This document shows, in pieces, positions 1 to 10,108 of a DNA stretch of 64,000 nt. The notes beneath the pieces are model-generated. The model was not told the origin of the DNA. It ran no database searches and worked only from the letters and a program-made list of their open reading frames with translations. Numbering within the stretch: the first letter of the stretch is position 1; every line of letters begins with the position of its first letter. Position numbers and translations under genes: made by a program. Source of the stretch: Trichuris trichiura (Eukaryota; Nematoda; Enoplea; Trichinellida; Trichuridae). The stretch lies in contig JBAJFE010000026.1 in NCBI GenBank assembly GCA_037903355.1, positions 7,254,001-7,318,000 of the forward strand. Direction: 5' to 3'.

Positions 1-500
1 AACTGTCTGTTGTGCAATTATTGCGACTTTTACTTTGCCAGTTGAGGAGGTCACGCGCCCTATGGGTTAACTTGTTGCCAGTCGTCCGTCGTGCATCGAT
101 TCGATAGTTGCTTCTTGCCAGTTGCTTTTCGTTTCGACTGCCCTAAACGCGTCTTGTGGTCAATAAAAATGGTTTCTAATCGCTTAGGGGATAGCCGTCC
201 TTTGTTTCCTTCATTTAAGCCCATTAGCTCTGGGCCGTTCTAATTTCCCGCTCCGGTGAGAACTAGAGGCTTGTAAGATGGTATATAGTCGTCAAACAGA
301 GCAAAAGCTAATCGGAGAGAAATAAACCAAATCCGAAATCGTCGGCCTGCTACAACTCAGCTTAAACACAAGCTTTATGTTTAGGCGTAGGCTTACGTAG
401 AGGCAAAAACACTTCCAGCCCGTTCTTTCCTCTTGTCTTCTTCTATCCTTACGCAAGCAAAAGCATATGCCTTACGTTTAAGCTTACGCCTTGTAGAATA

Positions 501-1216
501 CAGTAAAACCTCCCTGATCCAAACGCGTCATGGAGGGGGGTACTTAGGATTACAGAAAAAATCAGATTATGGAGGAGGCTTACAGTCAGCTCCAGAAAAG
601 CAGGTTATGCAATTCCAGATGCATGTTCCTGGCGTCAACATCGCGATGTCACTCCCTGCAAGCCGCGAATAGCTTTACGAGGGCAGCAAAGACCGTCTGA
701 TCAAGGAAAACGACTGACCAGCAGAACCCACTTTCTTAAATGGTGTGGATGCAGTACCGCGAAGCGACATGGAAACAGTTCACATGAACTTATTTTTCCA
801 TTTTCGTAATTGCCGTCCAGCTCTGTTGACTCGGAAATGAATTTAGTTGGCGGCCAGTGATTGCGTTATATGAGAAGAGATTGTCTTTTTATACGACTGA
901 AAAATACCATGTTTTTGATCCACAACTCTGTTTATTTGAGGAAACATAGGTCTCCAGGTGCCTTGCTGCAATCAACTAATTGGTCGAGATTGGTTCCGCA
1001 GAGCTGTGGCGGGCCTGCGCCTATGTTAACGTATACAGAAAGCACCGTTGGGAAGTTGTTCACTGCCTTTATAGCCGTTCCCGCAAAGTGACTAGCCGTT
1101 TCGCACAGATAGCCTAATTATCTTTAATATGTACGATCGCTCTCTTGCACTCTTCCACGAGGTCGGATTACAGTGGGATTCGGATTATGGAGGTTCGAAT
1201 TAGGGAGGTTTTACTG
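501..1216 (+). mobile_element. Non-autonomous pogo/Tigger-like DNA transposon with TA target duplications
   Basis: The element opens with CAGTAAAACCTCCCTGATCC and closes with the inverted counterpart GGGAGGTTTTACTG, and it is flanked by TA on both sides (499-500 and 1217-1218). CAGT ends and TA duplications are typical of the pogo/Tigger branch of Tc1/mariner. No transposase frame is present, so it is a non-autonomous copy of 716 bp. Subterminal repeats of GGATTATGGAGG type occur just inside both ends. A second, 5'-truncated copy lies at 8194-8656; relative to that copy this one carries about 140 additional bases near 855-1005. Strand is arbitrary. Confidence 0.75.
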
Positions 1217-3060
1217 TAGTTCTGAAAGTCATGCAGTTTTACTCAATAAAGAAAGTGCTCCTTGACCATCGCTAGCATAAACAGGACAATACCACAGAGG
1301 ACGCCATTAAACATAAAGTTAACTTACTTTCATGATGTGTGTTCTCATAACGGACAGTTGCTCTAATGACTGTTAAACCGTTATACTCCCCGTTCGTATC
1401 CTAACAATACCGATGTCGTTTTCTTTGGTTGCATACAAAAGTAGTACTAGCTGTTTTAACTCTTACAAGTTAAACTTCTCTTGTCGTAACGCCCTACGTT
1501 TAACATTCTAATGCGTACCTCTATCAGTAGAATAAATGTATATTTTCAAGCGGTTATATTAATGCCTGATTTTGAGTCTTTTTGTTGTATACTTTAGCAA
1601 TTGAAAAATGACCGATGTAACCACTAGCAATCAACTGTGGAAGAGAGGGAACTGCTTGCGTTTTCCTGAATATCTAATGCTCACACATTCGCTTCTTCCT
1701 ACAAAAATTTCCTCCACAATGTTTTTCAGGAAAACAAAAACGCCCGCTCTTCCGTAAATAGCGAAAAGTTTCCTGAGCAGCCGCAGCAAACTGCAAGCAA
1801 AGAAGTTTAGTAAAGTCAGGCTACGCAAAAACGTGGTACGAGAAAATATTTTTATTGTTCAAAGCGACAGTCGGAAGAGTACGCAACAAAAGCGTCGCTT
1901 TTCGGTCCAGAAATATCTCCATCGCATATCGTCACTGTATCCAAGCACTTCTTCCTTTAATTGCTCAAAGAGGGCCGCGTCGATCTAGTATGTGTTTGCT
2001 AACTGAGATACAAAGAGAATTCCCATTTATATTCATACTAAATGCTGTGAACCTTTGGGATGAAATTTTTCAATGGGGTTCGAAGAACAATGGAGGGCTT
2101 TTCTTGCCCTATTTCATACAACAATAAACTTCTACCATCCAGTATGCCAGGACAGAGCGACTCCGTCCGGCGTAAAGTGCAAATAACTCATTACCGTTAG
2201 CTAAAGTACTTCAGCAAGTGCAACAGGCAGATTAGACAAGTAGATTTACTTGCAAATTCAAATGGCAACGTAACGATCAAGAAAAAAACCATAGCAGACG
2301 GTACGAAAACAGTCGTAATAGAAGAATGTGAGATAGGGACGAACACATGGATGGTCATGTAGATTCACAGCTCCAGTACACGAAACTCTTTATTCAAGCT
2401 CACTCGGACAGACACGACAACAACCCAAAAACCCCCCGTAGTACGCTTATATCGCAACTGCCCACGCACTTCTCGACCGCGCCAGCTTCTGTCTGCGCTG
2501 CTCGACTCACCCTATCAGCTCTGCCAGCTGCTCGGCCGTCTGCTCAGCCACCCACGCTTTCCTGTCCTGCAGTAGGGAGAGCATCATTCTAAAGCACAGG
2601 TCAATCAAGCAATGACACAGCAGCAGTCGTCAATGCAATCAAACGAAAGCGACATTCTTTTTCTTGTTGACATTGTGACCGAGACCACACAAAAATAAAT
2701 ATCGTCTATTTTGCGCTCATGCACCGCGCACGCAGAGCATATCTTCAACGGGGTAGCATCCTGATCACCGCTAATGCCACCATATCGTTAAAAGGATATC
2801 ATATCTTCGTTTCTTCGCAATCCACCAAGGCATAACTCGGAAGACGAGACAGACATTGCCGCACTACTCCTTAGAAAACAAGTATGCGGCATTTGCCCGC
2901 CTACAGATGGACATATCGTTCAAGCGGGCAAACATTTCCGCATTCTAAAAGCGGCAGACTGTGGCTCGCTTATCATCAAACATAATGGCTGCCCAGCGCT
3001 AACTGATAACTCTTATCAGTCCAATGCTTCCTAATATCGTCCATAACTCTTTCTTTCTAC
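1217..3060. other. Stretch without a supported gene, containing ATATCGT motifs
   Basis: Short open frames occur on both strands but none shows a recognisable domain or convincing splice structure. Part of it (about 2.6-3.06 kb) may be downstream exons or introns of the condensin-like fragment, but no continuing reading frame was found. The plus strand carries an unusual number of ATATCGT heptamers from about 1926 onward, described separately. Confidence 0.4.
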
Positions 3061-3928
3061 CAGCAGTCGTGATAAATATCGTCCCGTTGGAATATACAGC
3101 TGACGGTTGGATATCGTGGGCACACTTGACCAACCCATCCAATGAACAATATCATCCATAGCTTTCGTCGAAGCGCCTTTTCAAAAGTAATACACCTTTT
3201 TAAGTCGGCGCTAAGTAGCACTTCGATGAGACGTTTTACGGCCTCTTCGTCGCGGCAGTCGTTGTCCCCATGCTGGAAACATGAGCGGCAGGAAACGCTC
3301 AGAACCGCTATCCTTACTGCTTTTCGACAGGATCATATCATTTTCGATCAGCATCATCAGCAGTCGTTTCATAATATCATTTTGCGCTCCGCGGAGGCAA
3401 CCATAAGCATCATGACTACAACTACATATCAAGTTCCAGCAATGCCAGCAATTTCCTACGCGGGAAATGATCTTCCTTTCCGCGCAGGCTACCATAAACA
3501 GGACGGTTTCCAAGACGTCCGCCTGCTGGTTGTCGGAAAGCATTTCCATTACTACGGCAATGCTTTCCAACAAAACTGCGCTGAAGCGGAGGCAATCCTC
3601 TAGGAAGGAGCAAACAGACTGTTCCTTTAAGAATTTGACTGCTGCCGGACAATTATTTGCAGTGACAGACGGCTCGTATGTTAGGGACGGATAAATCACG
3701 CAGCCAGCTATGCGTACGCCCACGTAATATTTTTTCATATCGTTCCGCCCAGTAAAAGGCAATCACGTCCTCTGCAACGCTGTCATTCCTGCTTTTCAGG
3801 TGTCTGCCATACTGCCGTTCCTCCCACTTCTTGCCAAGTACCTTTTCCCGCATCTTCTGTAGGACGTGAACAATGAATATAAGTGCCAACTGTTCGTGAT
3901 CATTGTCAACGAACAGATCTTCGTCCAT
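3061..3928 (-). CDS. Condensin non-SMC subunit (CAP-D2/D3-like), partial or decayed
   Basis: Two exons join in phase. The first runs from 3928 down to 3718. The second starts at 3641, after a 76-base intron with GTACGC donor and CAG acceptor, and reads to about 3466. The joined product has an amphipathic HEAT-type segment and the stretch SDNQQADVLETVLFMVACAE, which resembles the condensin D-subunit motif in which a short linker is followed by DVLEA-IxFFVTA. Another open segment (3272 to about 3061, after a CAG acceptor) contains VKRLIEVLL and FEKALRRKLWMIL, consistent with the following helices. CAP-D subunits normally exceed 1,000 residues, so this is a fragment. No clean exon joins 3466 to 3272, so the locus may be a pseudogene or an incompletely read gene. 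The family call rests on remembered motifs, not a search. Confidence 0.45.
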
Positions 3929-4632
3929 TCTTCAACAGTCGTCGCCGACGTTTACTGATTTCGCTCACTGGCGACAAGAAAGGGACCAATCTTCGTTCCA
4001 CTCCCGCTGCTGCTTACGGAAATGGGTGAAGGAGCACAGACCCATGAAGGACGACGTTGGGAAAACGTTCATCCAGCCTCGTCAAATATCGTTTAGGCTT
4101 GCAGGCATCCAGTGCTACACTGAGCGTATGCCGCAACACAGAATATCGTAAAGTAAGAGCAAAGGGGTCACCGCAGGATAGAACGGCTACAAACGCTTTG
4201 AGCGATGCGACTAACGGAGTAAAAGTAGTAGCTGTAAACTCAATCTACCGTAAGAATGACTAACAGGTTCCATAGCTCCTGCTTATCAATAACGTCATGC
4301 GATAACACATTTCATAAAGAAGTAAATTAAACGTTTTTCTTTTGAGAAAATTTTGGGAAATTTTTTAATGCAGAATGTTTAATAAATAGACGCTACAGGT
4401 TTTCGTATACAGACAGCCTTTTTGAAAATGGAATGCTTTAGCTAGTACGGTTTGACGCAAAGGCATTCTGCAGCAACTCAACCCGATGCCTGACGTGTGA
4501 CTATGGCCACTGGAGCAACTGCTTTAAATTTAGCTTGAGAAGTATAACGTATTTAGTTGAGACGTAGCACCTTCAAACGAATCCTAGCGGAAAAGTAGCG
4601 CTGTGGAGACGAAATTCAATTTGAGGGGAAGT

Positions 4633-6105
4633 CTAAGCTGCGTGGCTGAAAAGTATTACGCGCTCTAAGTGAAATCCAAAGGCGGGCCTTTGGCATCTCC
4701 CGTCCGACACAATTTGAGGGAACGAACTCTGACCTACAAACCATCGGCTTCTTTCTCTTATATAGGAGGCATTGCAACTACATGCAATCTTATAGACAAC
4801 AGCAGGCCTCTCCTTTAACGGCACCTTGATCTTGCCATTTTGTCATGAGGATCGTAACTATGCTATGCTTTGGAAACGCAGCGTGAAATCGAGTGTTCTT
4901 CCTGGACGTTTGCTTACTACGGAAGAACAGTCAGGAGAATCTGCTCTTTTGGGCGGATAACTTTTGGCATACTTACTCTACGCCGTACTATGCTGGGAAC
5001 GAGACTGGCAGGATAAGCGTTCTTATGAAACGCTGTTTTAACATGCCTCCGTTCTGCTTCAAAATGCATTGCATCGCAAATACTCGCTGCCCAGTCCGCT
5101 GTCCCATGAATCATATCGGTCATCGCCGAAAACGGATGGTGAAAAGCGAAATGGAGGTAACGGATTAGAGTGGGTTGGCTTACGCTAGAGCAGCCATTCT
5201 CAACCTTTTCTGCGCTAGGCCCCCCTTGGAAGGTGTCCTCAGGTGCAAGGCCCCCCCCTTTGCTATTGTTCGATTAATTTTTGCGTTTTTTGTATAGGAG
5301 CCAATCAGCTTTCAACGGCAACCTCCTAGGATCAAGTTAATGCAATGATACAATGCGAATATATAGTCGTCAAATCATTTGAAAAGAGCACTTGGGGTTC
5401 TTCGAAACTAACAATGAAACAACTTCGTCGAGTCGAGTGAGAATTTATGCCAATCCTCTATAAAGGGATGCTGCTAAGGGTTAACCAATCCTCTATAGAG
5501 GACTGGCATAAATTTTCACCCTTCCGATCTACCTAACTACGCTTGTTCCAATAAGGCTTTTCAGCCCCCCTTGACGGCCTCCTGCCCCCCCCCCTCTGAA
5601 AAATTTTCGATTTCAGCCTCCCCCTGACACCCTCTCGGCCCCCCGTTGAGAATGGCTGCGCTAGACGCTTGTTTTTAACCTACCAACGCTATGTGTTACC
5701 AGAACATGCGGGAAGGATAACCAATTTCTAGTCGCGTTTTTGATGCTAAAGAAAACGGAATTCGAAAAGGTGCTGCGTACGGTGTTCAAGAAATAGCTCC
5801 CCCTTAGCCGGCTCAGAGATAGAGAACATGTCACCCACGTACCGTTTCAAAAGACGTGGGACACAAGCGGCATTCGTCTTATTGAATCTTTTGCCTTCTA
5901 GAAAACTTCAGCTGGAATGGTAGAGAGTGGGCTTGCCACCATTCCGGGCGAAGAAGCTATCTTGAAACTCAACATACTTTTCTTCATTCATGGAAAAAGA
6001 GACCGGTGTCAAGATGTGGAATGGATTCAGATTTATCCTATATATGCGGCTTTTCTTGGCTAAGGGAAGGTTGTCCAGCACGTTAAGGTGTTTCGCAGTG
6101 AGCAT
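4633..6105 (-). mobile_element. Penelope-like retroelement relic (reverse transcriptase plus GIY-YIG)
   Basis: Three collinear minus-strand pieces fit a Penelope-like element. Around 5780-5850 a frame reads RLLKRYVGDMFSISEPAKGE, matching the YVDD catalytic region of reverse transcriptase with G in place of the first D. At 4917-5123 comes RRHVKTAFHKNAYPASLV, the usual C-terminal 'HLK-AF-KNGYP' block. At 4633-4824 comes RPAVVYKIACSCNASYI, the GIY-YIG endonuclease core, followed by a mutated 'RERSRW' where YIGETGR is normal. The pieces lie in different frames with stops between them, so the copy is dead. It is interrupted by a hAT-like miniature element at 5191-5658. An open frame at 5908-6105 may be upstream element sequence. 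Confidence 0.7.
5191..5658. mobile_element. hAT-like miniature inverted-repeat element
   Basis: The ends are CAGCCATTCTCAAC and its exact inverse GTTGAGAATGGCTG. The 8-bp flanks are CGCTAGAG (5183-5190) and CGCTAGAC (5659-5666), a seven-of-eight target duplication. CAG-nnn-TTCTCAAC termini with 8-bp duplications are characteristic of hAT elements. The interior has long C-runs and no coding frame; it also holds an inner palindrome with 25-base arms at 5438-5462 and 5494-5518. It sits within the Penelope-like relic and so inserted later. Confidence 0.8.
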
Positions 6106-8193
6106 ACTTGTGAAGAAATCCTTGACGTTTCAGCTCAGTGTTATCTCTGTGGAAGATATGCTAAATCGTTTGGTTGGCTTGCACAAGTCCTCACTCTTTT
6201 CTTCCCCATGAATAGTTTAACTAGAAATTTCAGATATGAGCACATGCTGGACTTCACGCTATTTATGCCCGATACGTCTAGTTTCGGCGGTGTACTCCCG
6301 TCGATGCTCTAACCTTCGCAACCGCGAGGCAGCCACCATTTAGAGATAACAGACACCGTTCCAATTCCACAATTATAACTTATACCGTAGCATTTGGGCC
6401 TATCTGTCACATTCCTCTGCAAAACTTTAAAAATTATGATTGCGTAAAGGAAAAGTCGATTTATAATTATTTTGCCTTTAGAAGTATGCTGCTCACACTC
6501 GCTGACAAATTAGGGTTCGTTAGCACGTAGTATTTACGGAGGCACTTAGAATTGTAACCTGCGCACTGTTTTATTGTATGGTAAAAGTTATTACGCAGTG
6601 GGTGTCGGTTGGGGCGCTTGTAGCTTGGCATGGAGCTTTTTTGTGTGTGTATGGCCTGACTACGGGCTGTATAAAAGAAAGCTCTATGACCAGTGAAAGA
6701 TCGAGGCTGACCGGTCAATTTCAGGAGTGCCAGTCGACCTCCAGCTGGCGCTCCTGGAGTATTGGTTCACAAAGAGCCAATGCGTAAGTTTCTTTTTCAG
6801 TCAAACTGCGAAGGTGTATTTTGACGGCTTAATAGTTTTATTCGTTTCATTAATCCTTCTGAGAATCACCTATAGCGTAATGCCCACTTAGGTAAAGTAA
6901 AGTTGTCTAATTGGGGTTGTTAAAATCTACCACTGTTAAATTTACCTCATTTCTAGGGCTGTTTACTTTTTAGAGATACGGTCGGTTCGTAGCCGATCTC
7001 ACTGATGAATAAGCCAAGTTAAGTGCCGCTGTAACTACGAGTTTTCTGAAGGACTCGTAAACAAAGTGCGGGCACAGCGGATTTGGCCACTGCTGGATCG
7101 CAAAATGATGAGTCAGACATCGAGCTTCTCCGGGTGGTGAAAATGCCTACTGCGGTGGGCAATTTCAAAGGTGTGTCAACAACAGAGCATCAAGAACAGG
7201 TTGTTCAACATGGCTTTAGCTCTGGCCTGTTGGGGCAAACGATATTTGAGCCCGCTGCTGGGGAGAGAGCAAGGCTGTTGTCCAAGTATCGCTAGTCGAC
7301 GCAGCCATTTCGACCTGGGGGGAAATGTGAACATAATCCGCTACAACAGCGGTATTGTAAATAATGAAACAGCGCGAACTGAAGAGCGGAAGTGCTGAAA
7401 AAGACGCTCCGCAGCTAGGACGGGAAGATAACGTGTTGGTTTTTCTGTTGTCCATCCAGACAGCTGCGATTACTCAATGGCTAGATCGGGAAGCCGTCTA
7501 GAAGAATTACCGCAAAGTGGTACAGTTCCCTAAAAGGTCGTTGGTGTCCGTTCGTTCTACGACACGACCGTTAGACTGCAAGATGAAGAGGTGATTTCAT
7601 CCTACCAGCATGAATACGACGAATTCCATGCTGTTTTGCCGCGAGGGGCTTAATTCAGATGAAAATAGCTTTGCAAGTTGTCCATCTCTTCTACTGTTGG
7701 ATCCAAGTGCGCCAGCCAATGTTGATGGGAAAGCGTATTAATGTCCGCTGGGCTGTGGAAAGGCAGAGGGACTTAGTCTCTTATTGAAGATGCTGCTCTG
7801 CTCCGTCTTATAAATCCCCCGCTCTGTTTCAAGTGCAATCATTGTTGAACCCGCGTTTCCTTGCAGTGATTTCGTGATATGTTCCAGTGTTAATGTACGT
7901 TAACGACTGGGACAAATTAGCCCGAAAGCTTCGTATTCCCTCTGTTCGTTTCTGCTCTCGTTGCTGAATAATAAATGATTTTTGACGTTTAAAAAAATAA
8001 CGTGAGACGAAAGTACCTTAATTGACAGCAGGAGTGAATTCAAATCGTAATCGCAAATGAATTCTTGGCCCAGTATCTGCCTTTCGCCTAATGCTGGGTG
8101 TTTGCGACGATTGAACACATGTATGCGCGGAGCATGAAGCCAGACAGTCTCCGTCTTGAATGGGCCTGCTTGAAAGCCTCCAATAAACTGAGG
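6106..8193. other. Stretch without a supported gene
   Basis: Only short frames without splice support are present. A frame at 7083-7295 on the plus strand has a protein-like composition but no recognised domain. A segment at about 6640-6700 resembles one at 46240-46300 and is probably a dispersed repeat. Some of the sequence may be the left part of the pogo-like element that ends at 8656, but no left terminal repeat was seen. Confidence 0.4.
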
Positions 8194-8656
8194 CCACAGA
8201 AAAGCAGGTAACGCAATTTTAGATGCATGTTCGTGGCGTCTACAGCGCGATGTCAGTCTCTGCAAGAGGTGAATAGCTTAACGGGGGCAGCGAAGTCCGT
8301 CTGACCAGCGGAAACCAGTTTCTTAAATGGTGGGGATGCAGGACCGCGAAGCGACATGGAAATAGTTCCCATGAACTTATCTTTTCATATTCGTAATTGC
8401 CGGCCGGCTCTGTTAGCTGGAAAGTAAATTGAGTTTGGCAGAGCCGTGAATGTCCTGCGCCTGTGTTAACGTATACCGAAAGGACCACTGGGAGTTTGTT
8501 TACTGCCCTTATAGGCGTTGCCGCCATGTGACTGCCCGTTTCGCAGAGGTAGCCTAATTATCTTTAATGTTTACGGTCGTTCTATTGTTCTCTCCCTCGA
8601 GTTCGGGTTAGAGAAGGATTCGCATTACGGAAGTTCGGATTAAGGAAGTTTTTCTG
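8194..8656 (+). mobile_element. 5'-truncated copy of the pogo/Tigger-like element
   Basis: From the shared block CCACAGAAAAGCAGG (compare CTCCAGAAAAGCAGG near 590) through GGAAGTTTTTCTG this aligns base for base, with many substitutions, to 590-1216. It ends at TA (8657-8658) like the full copy. About 95 bases of the left end are missing and about 140 internal bases present in the first copy are absent, so the two copies are well diverged. Confidence 0.75.
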
Positions 8657-10108
8657 TATGGTTTTTTTATTATCTTAGGGAGGTGTATGGCTGCTAGAAT
8701 GTCATCGAACATGAGCATCAGGAAAGGCCAACTGTATAACGCGTGATTGATAACTAAGGATGTGTAATTTCGCTTGGAACAAATCGAGTAATAAAACACC
8801 AGGCCAAAGCATTAATTTAGCAAGAAATAGCTGATAAGTTTGAGTTAAAGCTAACTCGCAATGCTTCATTTGGAAAGAACAACCATCGCTCTTACATAGG
8901 AATCATGAAAGTTATAAAGTAACCGTTGCTGAAATTTTGTTCTAATGATATAGTAAACAGTGCTTAGAATAACCGTCAACGATCCGCCAATGCTGCGTCT
9001 GCTTTTTTTTTGAAATGAAAGTAGAATTCCGTATTACTGCGCACTCCTCTAGTCTGTCAAGGTCCCCACAGTTTAAAAAATGCGACATCTCTACCAGCAA
9101 CCATGCCGGAAGTCCCGTTCTATCCTTACGGATGAACGCGCTAGCACTATATTGCTCGACTTGCCTAAAAATTAACCAAAACATAAGCCTTAAGTTTAGG
9201 CTTGGGTTTAAGCAAGAACAAAACGGGATGACATCCAAATTCGTAACTTAGCTCCAGGACGGTTAAGAAACAAGAACCGGTAAGTTTCGTAGCTTCTATC
9301 CTGTTTGGGCAAAATGTTGCTTGACTTAGGTGCTGTTAAATTTTCGGTTTATTCTATGCTGCACGTACGCGGTAGCTCATTAGTTTATTCTCAGAAAAGC
9401 AGAAAAGAAAACGCGCTTGCAGATTGCGCTTTTAAAACGCTTCCTGTTTTTTACCACGCGCGGAGCGGCAGAAGTCTTCACGAAAACAAACCACCGTTTC
9501 TGTAATACCTGTGTAGCATATAGGCTGTATGTACTTGCGCATGAGGAACATTTGCATTATATGTGATTTTTACATGGTATAATTTCCTTATAAATAGAAT
9601 AGCTAAGGCGTAGATGCAGCATCTATAATGTATAAATTTGCATAGTGGGAATTTTTTGTGTATATATGTCATAAGCACGGCAAACATTGCTTATCAATAG
9701 CCTCTACTGTCCACGTGCAGTATATCCTATCTATACCATATATGGCATTATATATATATTCTTGCGTAAAGGACATACTTAATGGGCTGGTGCTGCTGCT
9801 GCTGTTTATAGGTCTGCACATTGCACGAAGAACGATGGTGGCGAATGGTGAAGTGGAAAAAATTTATGGAGATATGCTTTTTGAGCTCATTTTTCAATAA
9901 AAAGCCAAATAAAGTCTGACGAAAAAATAATGAAAAAGAGAAATTTCAACAACGTTGCTAGCAACCAGTAATCAACAGATAAAAGTGCAATTCGAGTCTA
10001 AACTACATAACCAACAATCTATTAATACTTTCATATGTATTGGTAGCATACATAAGGTGCAAGTTGCATACTTCTGCGTGTTCATAAGAACGTCTTCTTG
10101 TTTAGTAT
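8657..10108. other. Gene-free stretch with a TTAGGC-containing palindromic repeat
   Basis: No coding exon could be supported. A palindromic element with telomere-like hexamers lies at about 9101-9235. A short GCT trinucleotide run is at 9788-9804. The rest is AT-rich with scattered short frames only. Confidence 0.4.
9101..9235. repeat. Palindromic element with telomere-like TTAGGC core
   Basis: The copy begins CATGCCGGAAGTCCCGTTCT and ends with AAAACGGGATGACAT, giving inverted termini around TCCCGTT. The centre holds GCCTAA on the left and AAGCCTTAAGTTTAGGCTT on the right, so telomere-like hexamers face each other. The terminus GAACGGGA-n-CCGGCATG recurs, inverted, at 17190-17212, so this is one member of a dispersed family. 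Confidence 0.55.

Noticed and set aside
3142..3603. A 153-codon plus-strand frame over the same region
   Set aside because: It lies opposite the better-supported minus-strand exons and has no recognisable motif or splice signals.
3211..3762. A 183-codon minus-strand frame taken as one exon
   Set aside because: Its first 40 and last 80 codons lack family character, and a phase-consistent 76-base intron (3642-3717) better explains the join with the upstream frame. Only the central part was kept as condensin-like.
7083..7295. A 70-codon plus-strand frame with acidic, protein-like composition
   Set aside because: It could be a transposase tail linked to the nearby pogo-like copy, but no specific motif could be named.
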